A stretch of 64,000 nt of DNA from Seminavis robusta (lineage: Eukaryota; Bacillariophyta; Bacillariophyceae; Naviculales; Naviculaceae): NCBI GenBank assembly GCA_903772945.1, contig CAICTM010000223.1, positions 1 through 64,000 on the forward strand, given 5' to 3'. Shown one piece after another: positions 1-11,474 of the stretch. The notes under the pieces were generated by a model, which saw only the letters and a list, made by a program, of their open reading frames with translations, was not told where the DNA came from and did no database searches. Each line of letters begins with the position of its first letter. Within the stretch, counting starts at the first letter, position 1. A program made the position numbers and the translations under genes.

Positions 1-1279
1 CTTTGACAAATTCGGGAGTTCCAATACCGACTCCTTCATCGGGATGTTTGGCACTACTAAATTTGCGACCGATCCCAAAATCCACCAGAGCATGATCTCG
101 CGCCAATTTGACCACTTTGGCATCAAAGGGTCCTTCTCCCACTTGCAACTGATCGAGCATTTGCCGCGGACTTTTGAGGGGTGCATATTTGGGGTGATGC
201 TGACGTTTGGTGGTCAATTTGGGTTGTCGTCCTGCCGTGGGATTCAAGGATAGTGTGAGCAAGGGCATGCCTCCATCTCCTTGTGGATCAAAATCAAACA
301 AGACAGCCGACTGGATGCTGCCTTGCTGGACTTTGCCCGTCTCGATATCTTCGCGGGGACTGACTCGTAAAGCAGCCGAGAGAGGTGGAAAGACATCACC
401 ACCCTCGGATGATTCTTCATCGCGGTATCGAATATATCCCGTGTGTTTCATGATGGAATCATCTTGGATAACGACTTGCAAAAGTTTGGCTTGGGCGGCC
501 TTTTGTTTGGCCTTGAATTTGGATCGGGGTGTCTTGAGATAGTATTGGACTCCCTCTGGATCCGCGACGAGGCGGACTCCGTAGGTATCCTGTGTTGCTT
601 TGCTACTGAACAAACCCTGGATCAAATCCTCTGCTGTGTCATAGCCCATTTCCGTGGCGTGGTTCTAACCAACACAAATAAAAGGCAGAAAACATTTGGA
701 TTGGAAAGGTAGAAAGCAATATGAGATGACAAAATAAAAGATCATTATTTCAAAACAACAAAAACACTTCCTCCAACTTCTACATACCGCCAACCGCCCC
801 TTCAAAACCTTCTTGTGAAGCCGCGTCAATTCCGCAGTGGACAACACGGTTCCATCTTTTTGTGCCGATCCGTGCCGGTACAGCAAATAGAGCAAATTCC
901 AGCGCAGCATGGATGCCCGATCCAAGTTTAGGACCGAACAGGGCACCAACAGGGGTGATCCGGAGCGACGACGCTTTTTCCACGCCTTGCGACCCAGTGC
1001 CAAATCGCCCACTTCGATTTGCACGGCTTGACCGCCCATGAGTGCGGCGTACTCGTTGCGAGTGGCCGGAATTTCACTATAATCGGACGCCACGTCGTTG
1101 TCGACGGTGGGAGAAGAGTTGTTGCCGTCGTTGTCTTCAATGACATTGTATTCCGAACGTCTTGCTGCTTGCAATCCTTGGATGGACTGGATGCTGGAAG
1201 CTGATTTTGGAATCAGCAGGAAACAATCCACCAGTGTCGACAACTGCAGGATCGAAAGAAACAGCAGCGAGAGCCTCAT
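1..1279 (-). CDS. Putative plastid-targeted S1-domain protein (partial, 3' end beyond window)
   Basis: Two exons read on the minus strand: 1279-788 and 664 to the window edge, with an intron at 787-665 (GTATGT donor, TTAG acceptor, phase 0). The start ATG at 1279 opens a hydrophobic signal peptide (about residues 1-19) followed by VDCFLLIP; an aromatic residue right after a likely cleavage site is typical of diatom plastid-import presequences, so a plastid location is inferred. Residues 20-110 are low-complexity and acidic. Exon 2 encodes a long region and then, near positions 145-60, GPFDAKVVKLARDHALVDFG, which resembles the first strands of an S1 RNA-binding OB fold. The coding frame stays open to base 1, so the C-terminus is missing here. 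Function inferred: plastid RNA-binding or translation-related protein. The S1 assignment rests on one motif and is moderate. Confidence 0.6.
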
Positions 1280-2608
1280 GGTGAAAGGAAAAATTAATTA
1301 TTGGATTGAAAGGAAAACAGCAGGAAGAACTTCTAGCAGAAAATAAATCCACAGGCAGGACTGGCTAGCTAGTAGTTCCTCTCTTGACTTATTTTGGAGC
1401 TTGGTTGATCAAAGCTGTCGTGAAGGCGGCCCAACAGGTGCTCCTCCTCTGCTTGCACAAAGAGTTTGGTTTTCTTTGTGTGGTGATGGAAAGATCGATT
1501 GGCGGTGATGTGATGGATCTTTTCTGTTTTGATGCTTTTCGACGTCAGATATCTTGTGTTGGCAGACAGACGCTCACAACTGGCTGGCAGTAATTTTTTC
1601 TGTTACTGTACAGTCATACCTTGACTACTAGATTCATAATTCTGCTCAAATTATGTTTAAAATTGAAAAGGCAGCGGACCACGGAGCAAGAGGCTGTCCA
1701 TGTATTTTAAAATAACTTATTTTATTTCATAAAATATCAGATATTATCCACCATTATTGTACGGTACCGGTACCGTGGATGAAGTTGCCGCGTTTGCTTG
1801 AAAATGTCTCTGCGGGATGCCAGATGCCAGTCAATGCAGTCTGGCAGCTTGAAGTGCAGCCACCATATTCCATTGACAGGCCTACCGGTACCGGTACCGG
1901 TACCAGTACGAGCAGCTTCGATTTTATTGATGCAAACGCGTCCCGACCTCCCTGGTACACTTCTACTCGAGCTCTCGTAGAAGTGTACGAGAAAACCTGG
2001 CACGCGTTTGAATCTTTAAAACTGAAGCTGCCTGTACCAGTACTGTACTAGCTACTGGTACTGTATCATAGGAGGCATATAGCAGGAGAGTGTCCATACG
2101 GTACAGTAGCTAACAAAACCACAATCCTGGAAGACATGCAAATACTGAACGATGGCCTGCGAGGAATGTGCCGGTACTTTCGGCATCCCATGTTATCCAA
2201 CCTTGTCAAAACCGGAGGCAAGTAGGCAAGTTCACCAACCAACATACGGCAGCTTTCGATAACTTCGTTTAGGTAAAACTATAGTATCTTATAATCAAGG
2301 TCAAGTATTCTCAGAAGGGGAAGGGTCATTTTTAATGCTAGTAATAATTATTGCAACGGTCATTTTTGGCGCAGATCTTCGAAAGAAATCTCCCCGAGTC
2401 TGTACATACATGTACGTACCAGTTCTGGTAACGGTAGGTAATATCGGTAGTGGTTGGTACCGAAGCCATTGTGCCAACGAGACCGAGCGCCGAGAGTCGA
2501 GAGTAGTTATGTTGGAGAGTTGGAGTGACCTCAACCTTGCGTCATAATTTGTCAATACTATCTCAGAACTTGTGGTACTTGCTTGGTTTCTTCTCTGGAA
2601 TCGACACC
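1280..2608. other. Intergenic, GTACCGG-rich, no gene seen
   Basis: No convincing coding sequence. The stretch has short tandem GTACCG/CCGGTA tracts at 1761-1775 and 1881-1910, and a 12-bp perfect inverted repeat (GTACACTTCTAC at 1955-1966 against 1977-1988, 10-nt loop). The last few hundred bases should hold the promoter of the glutamate-receptor gene. Confidence 0.6.
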
Positions 2609-4845
2609 ATGAGAATGCATCAACTCTTTGTTTCCTTTGGCGCGCTGTGTATCATCCTTCTGCTTTTCCCATCATTGACGGAAGGTATTGGAGAGAAGCC
2701 TGCTTTCAAGATCTCTCCATTGTCCGAAGGCAATGCCACCTACAGATCAGATGTCTGTGATCGTTTCAATCAGTTTAGTGATGGAAAGATTTCACTGAGG
2801 CATGCCCTCTCCGGGTTGGCCTTGAGACCAATCATGGAACATGGGGATTTCTTTCATTTCTCTCACGATCAGGGCATTGACCCAGTGGACCCGGGCTTCC
2901 TTGGCGAACTCATGGATATTCTCGCTGCCAGGGCAAACTTTACTTGGCGAGACTCATTTGCCATCATGTGGATGCCTGACGAAGATTGGACCGTGCTGTC
3001 TTGGACAGATTATCTTGTGTGGTCCGTCAATCATTTTGATATTTCCGTCACATGGTGGGACCATTCCATTGAACGCATGGAAAAGGGGGTGGCCTTTGTG
3101 GAGCCATGGTGAGTTCTGGGTATATCGACAAAAAAGTACTTGTCAATCACTTGTACACGTATCTGTCTAAACTAACGATACGATGCTTCCTTCATCATTC
3201 TACATGTATATAGGTATGATGGAAGTTTGGTACTTATCAACCAGCATGACCCACCGATACAAGAAAGCTCGATTGTACTATCCAACTGGCTGCTCCCATT
3301 TGATGCGTCTGTTTGGATGCTCATCATTACAACTATCATTGCTTCTGCTTTGGTGTACCAGCTTATTGAGTTCATGAATGATGAGCGAGAGGAACGAAGC
3401 ATGTACCAGTGGTTCTCTGACAACCTGGTAAGTTTTGTTGTCATGTGATTTCCAGTGTTGACAAGGCCATACTGCCTCACGCCGGTGCCAAAATGTAAGT
3501 CTCTCACAGCTTTTTCTGTCCTCGTTCCGGTTCGCTTCAGTACCTATCATCCTTGAATTTCTCTCAAAACTTTGAGTATGCACCAAACAGTCTTGCTGGT
3601 AGAATCTTTGGCATCAGCATGAGCATTTGGGCACTGGTTATCACAGCCACCTATACTGCCAACCTAGCTTCACTGCTCGTGCAGCATGGCAAACAGGGAC
3701 TGGTAATAGACTCTATTGAGAGAGCCATGGTTGCCAATGTGCCAATATGCACCTATGGTGGATCCAACAGTGATACAGTCATCCAGAACAAGTACCAAAA
3801 GGCCATCCGTCGTCCGATGGAAACTGAGTTACTGATGTATCAAGCTTTGAGGCAAGGCCAATGTGGACTTGCTGTGACCTCTATGGACACCTGGCTGACA
3901 TACTTTAGCAACGAAGATTACAACCCTGACTGTGATCTTGAATGGGTCGGAAGGCAACTCTTGACCATCAAATCAGGGTTTGCTGTCAAGGCTGATTCAG
4001 GTGATCTCTGCTCTAGCTTGATTCGAGACGTTCTCAATTTGCATCTTGCAGAAATTGTGGGAGAAGGGATACTTGAGGAGCTGTGGAGGAAACATAGAGC
4101 AAAGCTGCAGACAATCGACTGTGATGCACAAGAATCTGGCGACAGGAATTCGAGAGCACGTCGGGGTCTTCTTTCATCATCGTGGTTCTCAAACCAGGAC
4201 ATACCACCCCAGCAACGTTCCCTAAAGGGTGGCGGATCAACCACTGCAGCTTCTTCTTCTTCTAGCTCTTCAGGGGGGGCGGGTGAAACATCATCTCTGT
4301 CGATAGAGAGCATGCTGGGCACCTTTGTCATGCATTGGTCGGCTATGGCCGTTGCGCTTCTTGTGAGTGTCCTCTCGGTGCATTTTGAGAGGTGGCAAAA
4401 GAAGCGATTGGAAGCCGCAAATTGCGTTGTGGAACAAGTGAGGTTCAGAGGGCACGGCCCCATCATCGGCATGCCCCCGCGAATGAATACGTTTGTCATT
4501 CGCAACAAGCATGATGTTTCGCTGGGAGGCTCAGAACGCCATGAAGCGGAGCAAAGTATTTCCCAGGATGAGGAGGGCGTAATCAAGCCAGGGATCTCTG
4601 CCTTTCGACGTCTTTCAGTAAGAGAGGCAAGCCGCCGGTTCCCCGCGGGGCTCAATGGTCAGGAGCAGGACATGCAATGGCGACAGGACGTGGACAGCAA
4701 ACTAGAACGACTGCTGAAACAGGAGAGAAAGTTGGAAAGGCTGCTGAATCTTGTAGAAGGCATGTCCAATCTAAGCGCCAATGATGCAAACGACATACAG
4801 GGAGCGGGAGACATAACCAAGGCTGACCTTGATTTATGTGCGTAG
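2609..4845 (+). CDS. Ionotropic glutamate receptor-like ligand-gated ion channel
   Basis: Three exons: 2609-3108, 3214-3427 and 3541-4845 (introns GTGAGT...TATAG and GTAAGT...TTCAG), about 672 residues. The ATG at 2609 has a good context (ACACCATGA) and starts a signal peptide (MRMHQLFVSF... to about residue 26). Then come an S1 ligand-binding half (about 75-198), M1 (about 199-220, WMLIITTIIASALVYQ), a short pore region, M3 with TYTANLAS at 275-282 (the gating motif of this family, SYTANLAA in animals), an S2 half (about 290-420), and M4 near 498-520. The C-terminal tail is basic and Ser-rich with a coiled-coil-like end (LERLLKQERKLERLLNLV). There is no large amino-terminal domain, so the order is S1-M1-P-M3-S2-M4 as in minimal receptors. 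Expected role: plasma-membrane cation channel gated by an amino acid or other small ligand. Ligand specificity cannot be read from the sequence. Confidence 0.88.
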
Positions 4846-6795
4846 TGGGCCCTGTTGTACTTCCTGCTTCAGTCCCGTGGCCCTTCAATATAATCTCTAA
4901 AAAGATGTCCGTGTAATCTCTGTATTGGTTCACTTGAAACCCTCACTTTGTTCTGCGGGCGGAGATTGCGTTATTGCGTTATTGCGTTACGCTCAGTCCG
5001 GCCACCACAACCAGCTCTTTCTCGCTGGCTGCTGGCCTTTGCAGTTTTCTCGTAGTCACTGAAGAATAGCCAGCCAGTGCATCCTACGTCCTCTCCTCAA
5101 GATCGTAGAGTACAAGCACAATCAAACCATAATCTTTCTAGCCAGATGGTGAGCTTGACCTGCTCACCTACCCACAGCATTCCGTTCCACTTCCAATGCT
5201 AAGCTTCCCTTTTCGACCTTGGCGGAATGAACACTCGGCACCAGAACTCTAGCCTGGAGGCTTGTCTCTGTCAAATCTTTAGCACTCTCACTTTTTGCTG
5301 CATTTTGATAAAATGAGAGAGCCGTAGAAATCAAATAGAGCTAGACTAGCTACATGTATGTCATAGTATTAATAGTGGATGGGAGCTGCCCTCTCCTTGT
5401 GACCGATTTAATAGTACTAATATTATTGCAAGCTGGTGGTACATGTAAGGCAGGTCGCAGATGCAGCTGGTTTGCAATGAACTGACGTTTGTAGCTCGTT
5501 TGTGATGTGGGATATCGATGCGGGATCGATCCAGCGAGGTCATTGAAGGATTGAAGGTGAAAAGACTTGCAAAGGAAACACCTTCCCTTTCCCTTTCTTG
5601 TTTTTCACTCTTCTCATTAAGTACTGCATGCCCAACACGGGTATCGGGCTTCGGATGAATGACTTCCGAAGCTCTTACGATTAGAACTTCTCTCTGCTTA
5701 TGTCTTTCGCACGAATGCTGTTGAGTGGCCAGCGATGATAAATACATGAGCATTCACCCATTCTCAAGGGGAACTGATACTCGCAAGACTTTAAGGACCC
5801 GCCAGAACGCTAGGCAGGTGCTCTAAATCTTGAATGTTCTTATTCGATCTATCCACCCAAAATAGAAAGCGTGAACGCATGTTCCATGCTCCATCCAAAA
5901 TCCAAAATAAATATACCCCTCGTTGCTCGTTGCCCTCGGTCCTCGGTCACTCAAAATTGATGGCAAGTGGTTTTTGGGAGCGATGACGGCTCTTGATGAA
6001 ATTACGGTGGCGACATCTCGCAAACCCTCTTTTGCCAGTCATTTTCTTTGTTACTATGGCGCTCTGCTCATCGTTCTAACCTTCCACGTGAGTGTTTTTG
6101 TGCAGTGGAGTATTTATTGGTGTAGTCACCAGTGCAATTAAATATTTTATGCGGAAGCAGAGTTTGAAGCCCGCCCGCCCCACCGGCCACCACCACCCAC
6201 TCACCACCGAGCCACCGAGCACCACTACTATTAATTAATAGCATTCTCGCTAGACTAGACTAGTTTGGGTAAGCAAAATTCTACGAAGGATGTGGCGGCG
6301 AAGAAGGTTTTTCAGCATTCATTGATGGTTCTTTTTGGGGACTTATGCCTTTCTGCCCTCAAAGGACCCCCAGTCGTCTGTTCCTAACGAAACGAGAATT
6401 AACAACAATCGAAAAAGCATAGACACGCAATCGCTCCTCGCTGAAGTCTCTGCGTTCTTGAAGAGCTCCGTACACTGTACTGCCATTACCAGCGAGCTAC
6501 AGTACCAGCGTTTGACTTGGCTAGCTGGCTAGCTAGCTAGTTGGGCCTCTCTGCCTGCTGCCTGCGTTTGAAGCTTTGAAGAAGCGTGAGCTTTGAAGAA
6601 CACCACGTTTGTGGTTCCAAACGGCCTAACTAACTCGAATAGCTCTCGAATATTGAAAACTGCAAGCTGGAAGCACCCTTTTACTTTTGAACGAAGTGGC
6701 CAAAAGGAGTGTAAAGAAGGAGTTCTCGCTGCCTTTACCTGGACATTATTTATCGCTTTCGATTTAGAATCCAGTTCGGAAGGAACATCTGGGTT
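4846..6795. other. Intergenic, no gene supported
   Basis: About 1.95 kb without a supported gene. A short tandem GCGTTATT tract lies at about 4969-4990 and TAGCTAGC tracts near 6520-6541. An open frame at 5923-6141 ends in a hydrophobic stretch next to a GTGAGT, but nothing joins it to further coding sequence, so it is not called. Confidence 0.5.
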
Positions 6796-7130
6796 ATTCC
6801 AGCCTTGGTTGGTATTTACTGCAGTAAATCCGGGTTACTGGCTCCTTACTGTCCAATTACTGCCATTGTTGGCCCCCTAGTTACTGCAGTAAGTAATCCC
6901 ATGCAGTAAGTAATCTGCCTATGCAACAGGAATATCCAGTAAATGACAGTAAAAGCACAGTAATTAGCCTATATTACTGCAATTACTGTAGTTTACTGCC
7001 TCCAATTGGCTCTAAATTACTGTGTATGATTACTGCTACTGAGGAATTACTGCATTACTGCCATTACTGCTCCTTTTACTGACCTCATGGCAGTAAGGAA
7101 TAAACAGTAAATACCAACTAAGATTCCAGC
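6796..7130. mobile_element. Non-autonomous DNA transposon (MITE), hAT-like
   Basis: An element of 319 bp (6804-7122) is flanked by the 8-bp direct repeat ATTCCAGC (6796-6803 and 7123-7130), as expected for the 8-bp target duplication of hAT-superfamily transposition. Its ends are 18-bp terminal inverted repeats with one mismatch: CTTGGTTGGTATTTACTG on the left; the right end reads CTTAGTTGG... when complemented. The interior has no open frame but is packed with about 20 copies of TTACTG/CAGTAA in both orientations, reminiscent of the subterminal repeats bound by hAT transposases. The hAT assignment rests on duplication length only. Confidence 0.75.
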
Positions 7131-7760
7131 AGCCAGCGCGCGAAAGAGGTGAAAAATAATGCTTCAAGCAAGGTCTTGGTGGCTCCTATCGTAAAAATCG
7201 AAGTTCCAATCACAGCCAAAGGTGTCATCGGCTCGATACCTTACTTAAGGGGAGGAGTGTCGGATTCAACTGTTACAGCAAGGGCACGACGATACCTACG
7301 TTCGTGCTTTGTACATACCGGTAGGATTTGAACGTGGAGATACGGGAATTAGCTGTAGAGATTATCCGATTGCGTTGGCTGGATACTACTTTATTGAAAA
7401 AGGGGTATATTTTGGGGGTGGGGTATCATAAGCACTATTAAGTTAACCTTTAGAAATCTACCGCTCAAACAGGTTCAACTCCATTTCCCCGAAACTATCC
7501 AAACAGATCATGAATTAACCTCCCGCGACGCTACGTTTCCCTGCTTCAATGGTGTTTGCTCAATCGAGACAATTTCATTTCTGGGCTCCTCTCATCATAA
7601 AAACCCTCCCTTTCATTTGGAACAAGCAACCAACGTGCTTTTACTGCTTACTCTACTAAAAGCAAACAAAAAGACTGCTCTCAGCCCAACAATCCTCCAT
7701 CACAAGTCACCTCCTATCATACCATACTACCCTCTCCGCTTCGATTAACCAACACACAAG
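7131..7760. promoter_or_regulatory. Upstream region of the HSF-type gene
   Basis: 630 bp between the MITE and the HSF start codon. A short open frame at 7149-7331 is not supported. The last 150 bp are rich in CTCC/ACCA tracts and should contain the 5' UTR. No individual site can be named with confidence. Confidence 0.3.
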
Positions 7761-9965
7761 ATGATGAGCAATAATAATCTGACGATCGAAGACTTCCATG
7801 GCGCTGTAAATCACTCCTCACACCCATCAGAAGGTATGTTGGAATTGTCTGGTACTGAAAACTGTGTAGGATTCTACGTGTTCCCTCTTTTGCCCCCGCC
7901 TCATCTCCTTCTGATCTTCTTATCTTGCCTCTTGCCACCTGACACAGCGACCCCCAAGAGATCCAAGCTCGACTTCTTGGCCATGATTGCAGAGATGAGC
8001 CAACAGTCGGAAGCAGCGCCCAGGATGGCTCCTGTGCCAGCCCCAGTCGCCCCTTCAGAACCCGTCCCTCCGCCGGCAGTTGAAGCGGACACGATGGTGG
8101 TCAACGTCAAGCCTCCCACCAAGAGCGCGTCGAAAAAGGTCACCAAGAAGTCCCCCAAGTCGAGCTTTGCCGCTTGGAAGCTCGCCAAGGGCCGTAAGGG
8201 TGGCCCCAAGAGTCCCAAAAACAACAAAGAGACCAGCAAGGGCAAAGAGATGCCTGCTGTTACGACCGCTGATGTGGCTCGAATGGATGTCGTCGTCACG
8301 CCCACGTCCCCCGTGAAGGAGTCTGCTGAGTTTAACAACATGGCAGCTATTATGCAGCAAGCCATTGAGATGAAGGCACAGATGCAGTCATACAGCCCTC
8401 CTCTCGTTCCGGCTCAGGCCCCTCCAGCTGTCGTGGAAGCGTCACCCATGGCCATGGCGGCTCCGATGGATGCTCTCGCCCTTGCCGCTGCCAGCAGAGA
8501 ACAGGAAATGATGGCAGCCGCCGCTCCTAAAATGCCACCCAAGAAGGCCACGAAGAGCAAGGATGGCAAGAAGAGTGCCTCTGCCAAGAAGGCTGGCACT
8601 TCTATCAAGAAGGATAAGGATGGAATGTCAGCCAAGAAGGCTTCCAAGAAGAAGAATAAGGATGGCTCCGAAAAGACCAAGAGCTCGAAGAAGGCCAAGA
8701 AGGTTGATCAGCCGAGTCCTAGTAAGGGAACAACACCGTCTTTTCCTGAGAAGATAATGGAGTTGTTACAGAAGAATATGGCCTCGAATGCCATTTACTG
8801 GCTTCCCGAAGGCGAAGCGATTGCTGTCGACCCTGATAACTTCAAGGACAGCACGGTCATCAGCAAGCAATTCCGTGGTAACAAGCTTTCCTCCTTTGTG
8901 AGAAGCTTGAACCGCTGGGGATTCCGCAGAATCTTCTACCATTCTCTGCCCGACAAGACTCTTGCCTTCTACCATCGCTTGTTCCAAAAGCAAACTCCCC
9001 TCCTGGTCAAGGATATGAAGATGGACGGCGGTGAGAAAGAACCAGCTCTCCCCCCAAGTGCGGCATCCGCACCCATGGTGATCGAAGCTGCCAATCCGGC
9101 TGCGGTCGTTTCAGAAGGAGAACCCAGGCCCGAGGAATCCCCCGTCTCTTCTCGCCCCATGGCGGCGATCCCAGTAGAATCGGCCCCGTCCTCTCCAGCT
9201 GTTTCTGCTCCCAGCGCAGCAGCTAATGCCGCCGCCGCTCAGATGATCGCTCAAGCCAGTGCTGCACCAGAACCTGTTGCTGCGCCCTCTGCGGCCCTTG
9301 CGGCGCAGGAACACGCAGCTCTTGCGGCCGCTCAGGAGCAGGCGGTTCTAGCTGCCCAGGAGCAAGCTGTCCGTGCCGCTCTCGGCAGTGCTCAGCCAGA
9401 CATGGCTCAGAGTATGCTAGAACGTGCAAGCGCCCTAGAACTGGCTGAGGGCCAACACACCTTGCAGCAAGCTATGATTGCCGAACAAGAACGCGCTGAC
9501 TTGGCCTTGCAGCAGCTACAGGCCCAGCAGGCCTTGTTGCAAGCTCTCGCGGAGCAGCAAAATGCCGCTCAGGCTGAGGAGCTCTTGATGCAGTCAATGA
9601 TCGCCGAGCAGCAACGTTCAGATCTCGCCTTGCAGCAGCATCAAGCTGAGCAAGCCCTCGTTCAACAAATGCTGGAGGAGCAATCGGGAGGTCTTTCGGC
9701 GGCCTTGGGCGGCGGGTATGGTCACGGCGCTGAAGCGGCGCTCCGGGAACGCTTGATAGCTCAGGAACTTGCTTCCCGGGCTCCCGCACACGCTCCAGCA
9801 CCCGCTGGTTCAGACGTTTTGGCCCTTTTGCAGCAACACTTCCAACAGGGTGGGCATCAGGCCCGCGAATTGTCCCCCGTGGAGCAACTGTTGCTTCTTG
9901 AACATCAGCAGCGTCAACGTCAGGAAGAGGCTGCCATCTTGGCTGCCCATGGATTCCGATTCTAG
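7761..9965 (+). CDS. HSF-type DNA-binding transcription factor (Gln/Ala-rich)
   Basis: Two exons, 7761-7833 and 7948-9965, about 696 residues. The intron 7834-7947 (GTATGT donor; CTGAC branch-like site, then CACAG acceptor) is 114 nt, a multiple of three without an in-frame stop, so an unspliced message would encode 38 extra mostly hydrophobic residues. Layout of the spliced protein: a lysine-rich, histone-tail-like region (about 80-120 and 235-285; KKSPKSSF, KKASKKKNKDG) with Ala/Pro spacers; an HSF-type winged-helix domain at about 290-378 (SFPEKIMELLQ, AIYWLPEGEAIAV, FRGNKLSSFVRSLNRWGFR, FYHRLFQK); then a long Ala/Gln/Glu-rich tail with LQQLQAQQALLQAL-type repeats, probably coiled coil or activation domain. 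The recognition helix matches the family closely. HSF genes are strongly expanded in diatoms; many are not heat-shock factors in a strict sense. Location: nucleus. Confidence 0.87.
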   Translation: MMSNNNLTIEDFHGAVNHSSHPSEGMLELSGTENCVGFYVFPLLPPPHLLLIFLSCLLPPDTATPKRSKLDFLAMIAEMSQQSEAAPRMAPVPAPVAPSEPVPPPAVEADTMVVNVKPPTKSASKKVTKKSPKSSFAAWKLAKGRKGGPKSPKNNKETSKGKEMPAVTTADVARMDVVVTPTSPVKESAEFNNMAAIMQQAIEMKAQMQSYSPPLVPAQAPPAVVEASPMAMAAPMDALALAAASREQEMMAAAAPKMPPKKATKSKDGKKSASAKKAGTSIKKDKDGMSAKKASKKKNKDGSEKTKSSKKAKKVDQPSPSKGTTPSFPEKIMELLQKNMASNAIYWLPEGEAIAVDPDNFKDSTVISKQFRGNKLSSFVRSLNRWGFRRIFYHSLPDKTLAFYHRLFQKQTPLLVKDMKMDGGEKEPALPPSAASAPMVIEAANPAAVVSEGEPRPEESPVSSRPMAAIPVESAPSSPAVSAPSAAANAAAAQMIAQASAAPEPVAAPSAALAAQEHAALAAAQEQAVLAAQEQAVRAALGSAQPDMAQSMLERASALELAEGQHTLQQAMIAEQERADLALQQLQAQQALLQALAEQQNAAQAEELLMQSMIAEQQRSDLALQQHQAEQALVQQMLEEQSGGLSAALGGGYGHGAEAALRERLIAQELASRAPAHAPAPAGSDVLALLQQHFQQGGHQARELSPVEQLLLLEHQQRQRQEEAAILAAHGFRF

Positions 9966-11474
9966 GTCCGGGAATCGAATCGACAGTTCCATCAGATATC
10001 TACATACTTGACTTGGGTTGACGCATCCTAGGGCGACTGGTTGCTGATCGTGTTTCTCCTTTTACATCCTTTCGTCTCTTTAATAATAATGCATACTATT
10101 AGCTTGATTTGGTTGCTTTACTCCAGCTAGTAGTAGAATTTAGCCACCCGATGAAGGCATCCTAGCCAGCTACTGGGATGGAAACAGCTCCAATGCATAG
10201 TTCCTTGTTTCTGAGCGTTCTGCCTGGACAGCGCAGTAGCAAGCTCAATCCAGCAAGAAGGGGCCTCCGAGAGTTTGGTTGGTTGCTGGCCAATTCCGGT
10301 GCGGCTTCTTGCCCTTCGCTTGTGCCGGTACTCCATTGTGCATGTCGCACACACATTACCCAGCACTCAGTGCTCGCTCTACAGTGTGCTACCAGCTCTA
10401 CTACTAGATAGCTGCCGTAGCTTCCCCGAGTCGAGACTTCACTACTAGTACCCCCGTCGTTGCTAAGGCAAGTGGCAAGACCACCAGTTCACAGTTCGTT
10501 GGATCTTCCGTCGCGTGGGTCACAGCGACACAGGATCACAGGATGGCCAAGCAGTCCAAGCAAACGGATGTTTGCCGAAGCTGTTTTTGTCACCAGTCAT
10601 CAGTGATGTTTTGGAAATAGGTGCAAAAAGAGGGTTATCAGACATTTTGCTGGAAGAGATCTCGATAGTCAGCCAGAAAGGCATTTAAATCCAGAGGTTT
10701 CCGGGGGCAGTTCCGAAGAGAAGAATAAATTTCCAAGACTGGTGGAGAAACTTTTTACAAGAAGGTCTCCAACCTCCAACTCTCCACTCGCCAACCTCCA
10801 ACTTCCAACGTGCTTCGCGAAGCCACGGAACCTGGTACCGCATGCCGGATGAGTCATGCATACGGTAACCTTTGAGTACTTACCTGTGCATGTGCAGTCG
10901 TACTTTTTATAGAAGCTGAGGTGTCCATTCTTTCATGTCGCCCCTCTACATGTAGACTAGCTCTCAGTAGTATGCTGTACGGTAGTACGGTACCGGGACA
11001 CGGTACCGGTACGTACTACCGGATAGCTAGCTACCAGTAGCTAGTTCGCCAAAGCCAAGCTTGTGACCATCGCATGCCTGGCGAGACTACCGGTATGGAA
11101 TTTCGAGTAAAAAGGTGAGACGCTTCGGATTGGCCTTTTATGTGAAAACTCTTTTAGGAACACTTACTTTAATCCAGTGACAATTGGGAAGGTGGGTCAT
11201 CAATGTCACCTTGAAGTTGAAGAGAAAATGAAGACTGGAGAATGTCAATCGAACCGCGAAAATTTTTAAAAAGGGACACCAGAACCCTGCCGCCATGGAA
11301 AAGCATCGAACATTGAGATCAAAAAATGAGTGACAGAGGACGGCGACGCATCCAGCAGAGCTGTCAAAGCGATTTCATTCTTGATCGTGGGAGGCTAGAT
11401 TTCGTGATTGACTGCTGAAGGCAGCAATCAACCCTTTCATCCAAGAAAATAATCCACCAAAAAGCATAAAGGAT
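9966..11474. other. Intergenic, no gene supported
   Basis: About 1.5 kb after the HSF gene. It holds a GTACCGG cluster at about 10980-11020 and little else recognisable. Short open frames at 10127-10411 and 10669-10857 have no features of a protein. Confidence 0.5.

Noticed and set aside
2525-2608. Upstream in-frame extension of the glutamate receptor from a GTG
   Set aside because: No ATG in this stretch; the ATG at 2609 has a good context and starts the signal peptide directly.
3918-4655. 245-codon minus-strand frame inside the receptor gene
   Set aside because: Antisense shadow of exon 3 of the receptor; Ser/Pro-rich and without motifs.
5923-6141. 72-codon frame ending in a hydrophobic stretch next to GTGAGT
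   Set aside because: Could be a first exon, but no matching acceptor and downstream coding exon were found.
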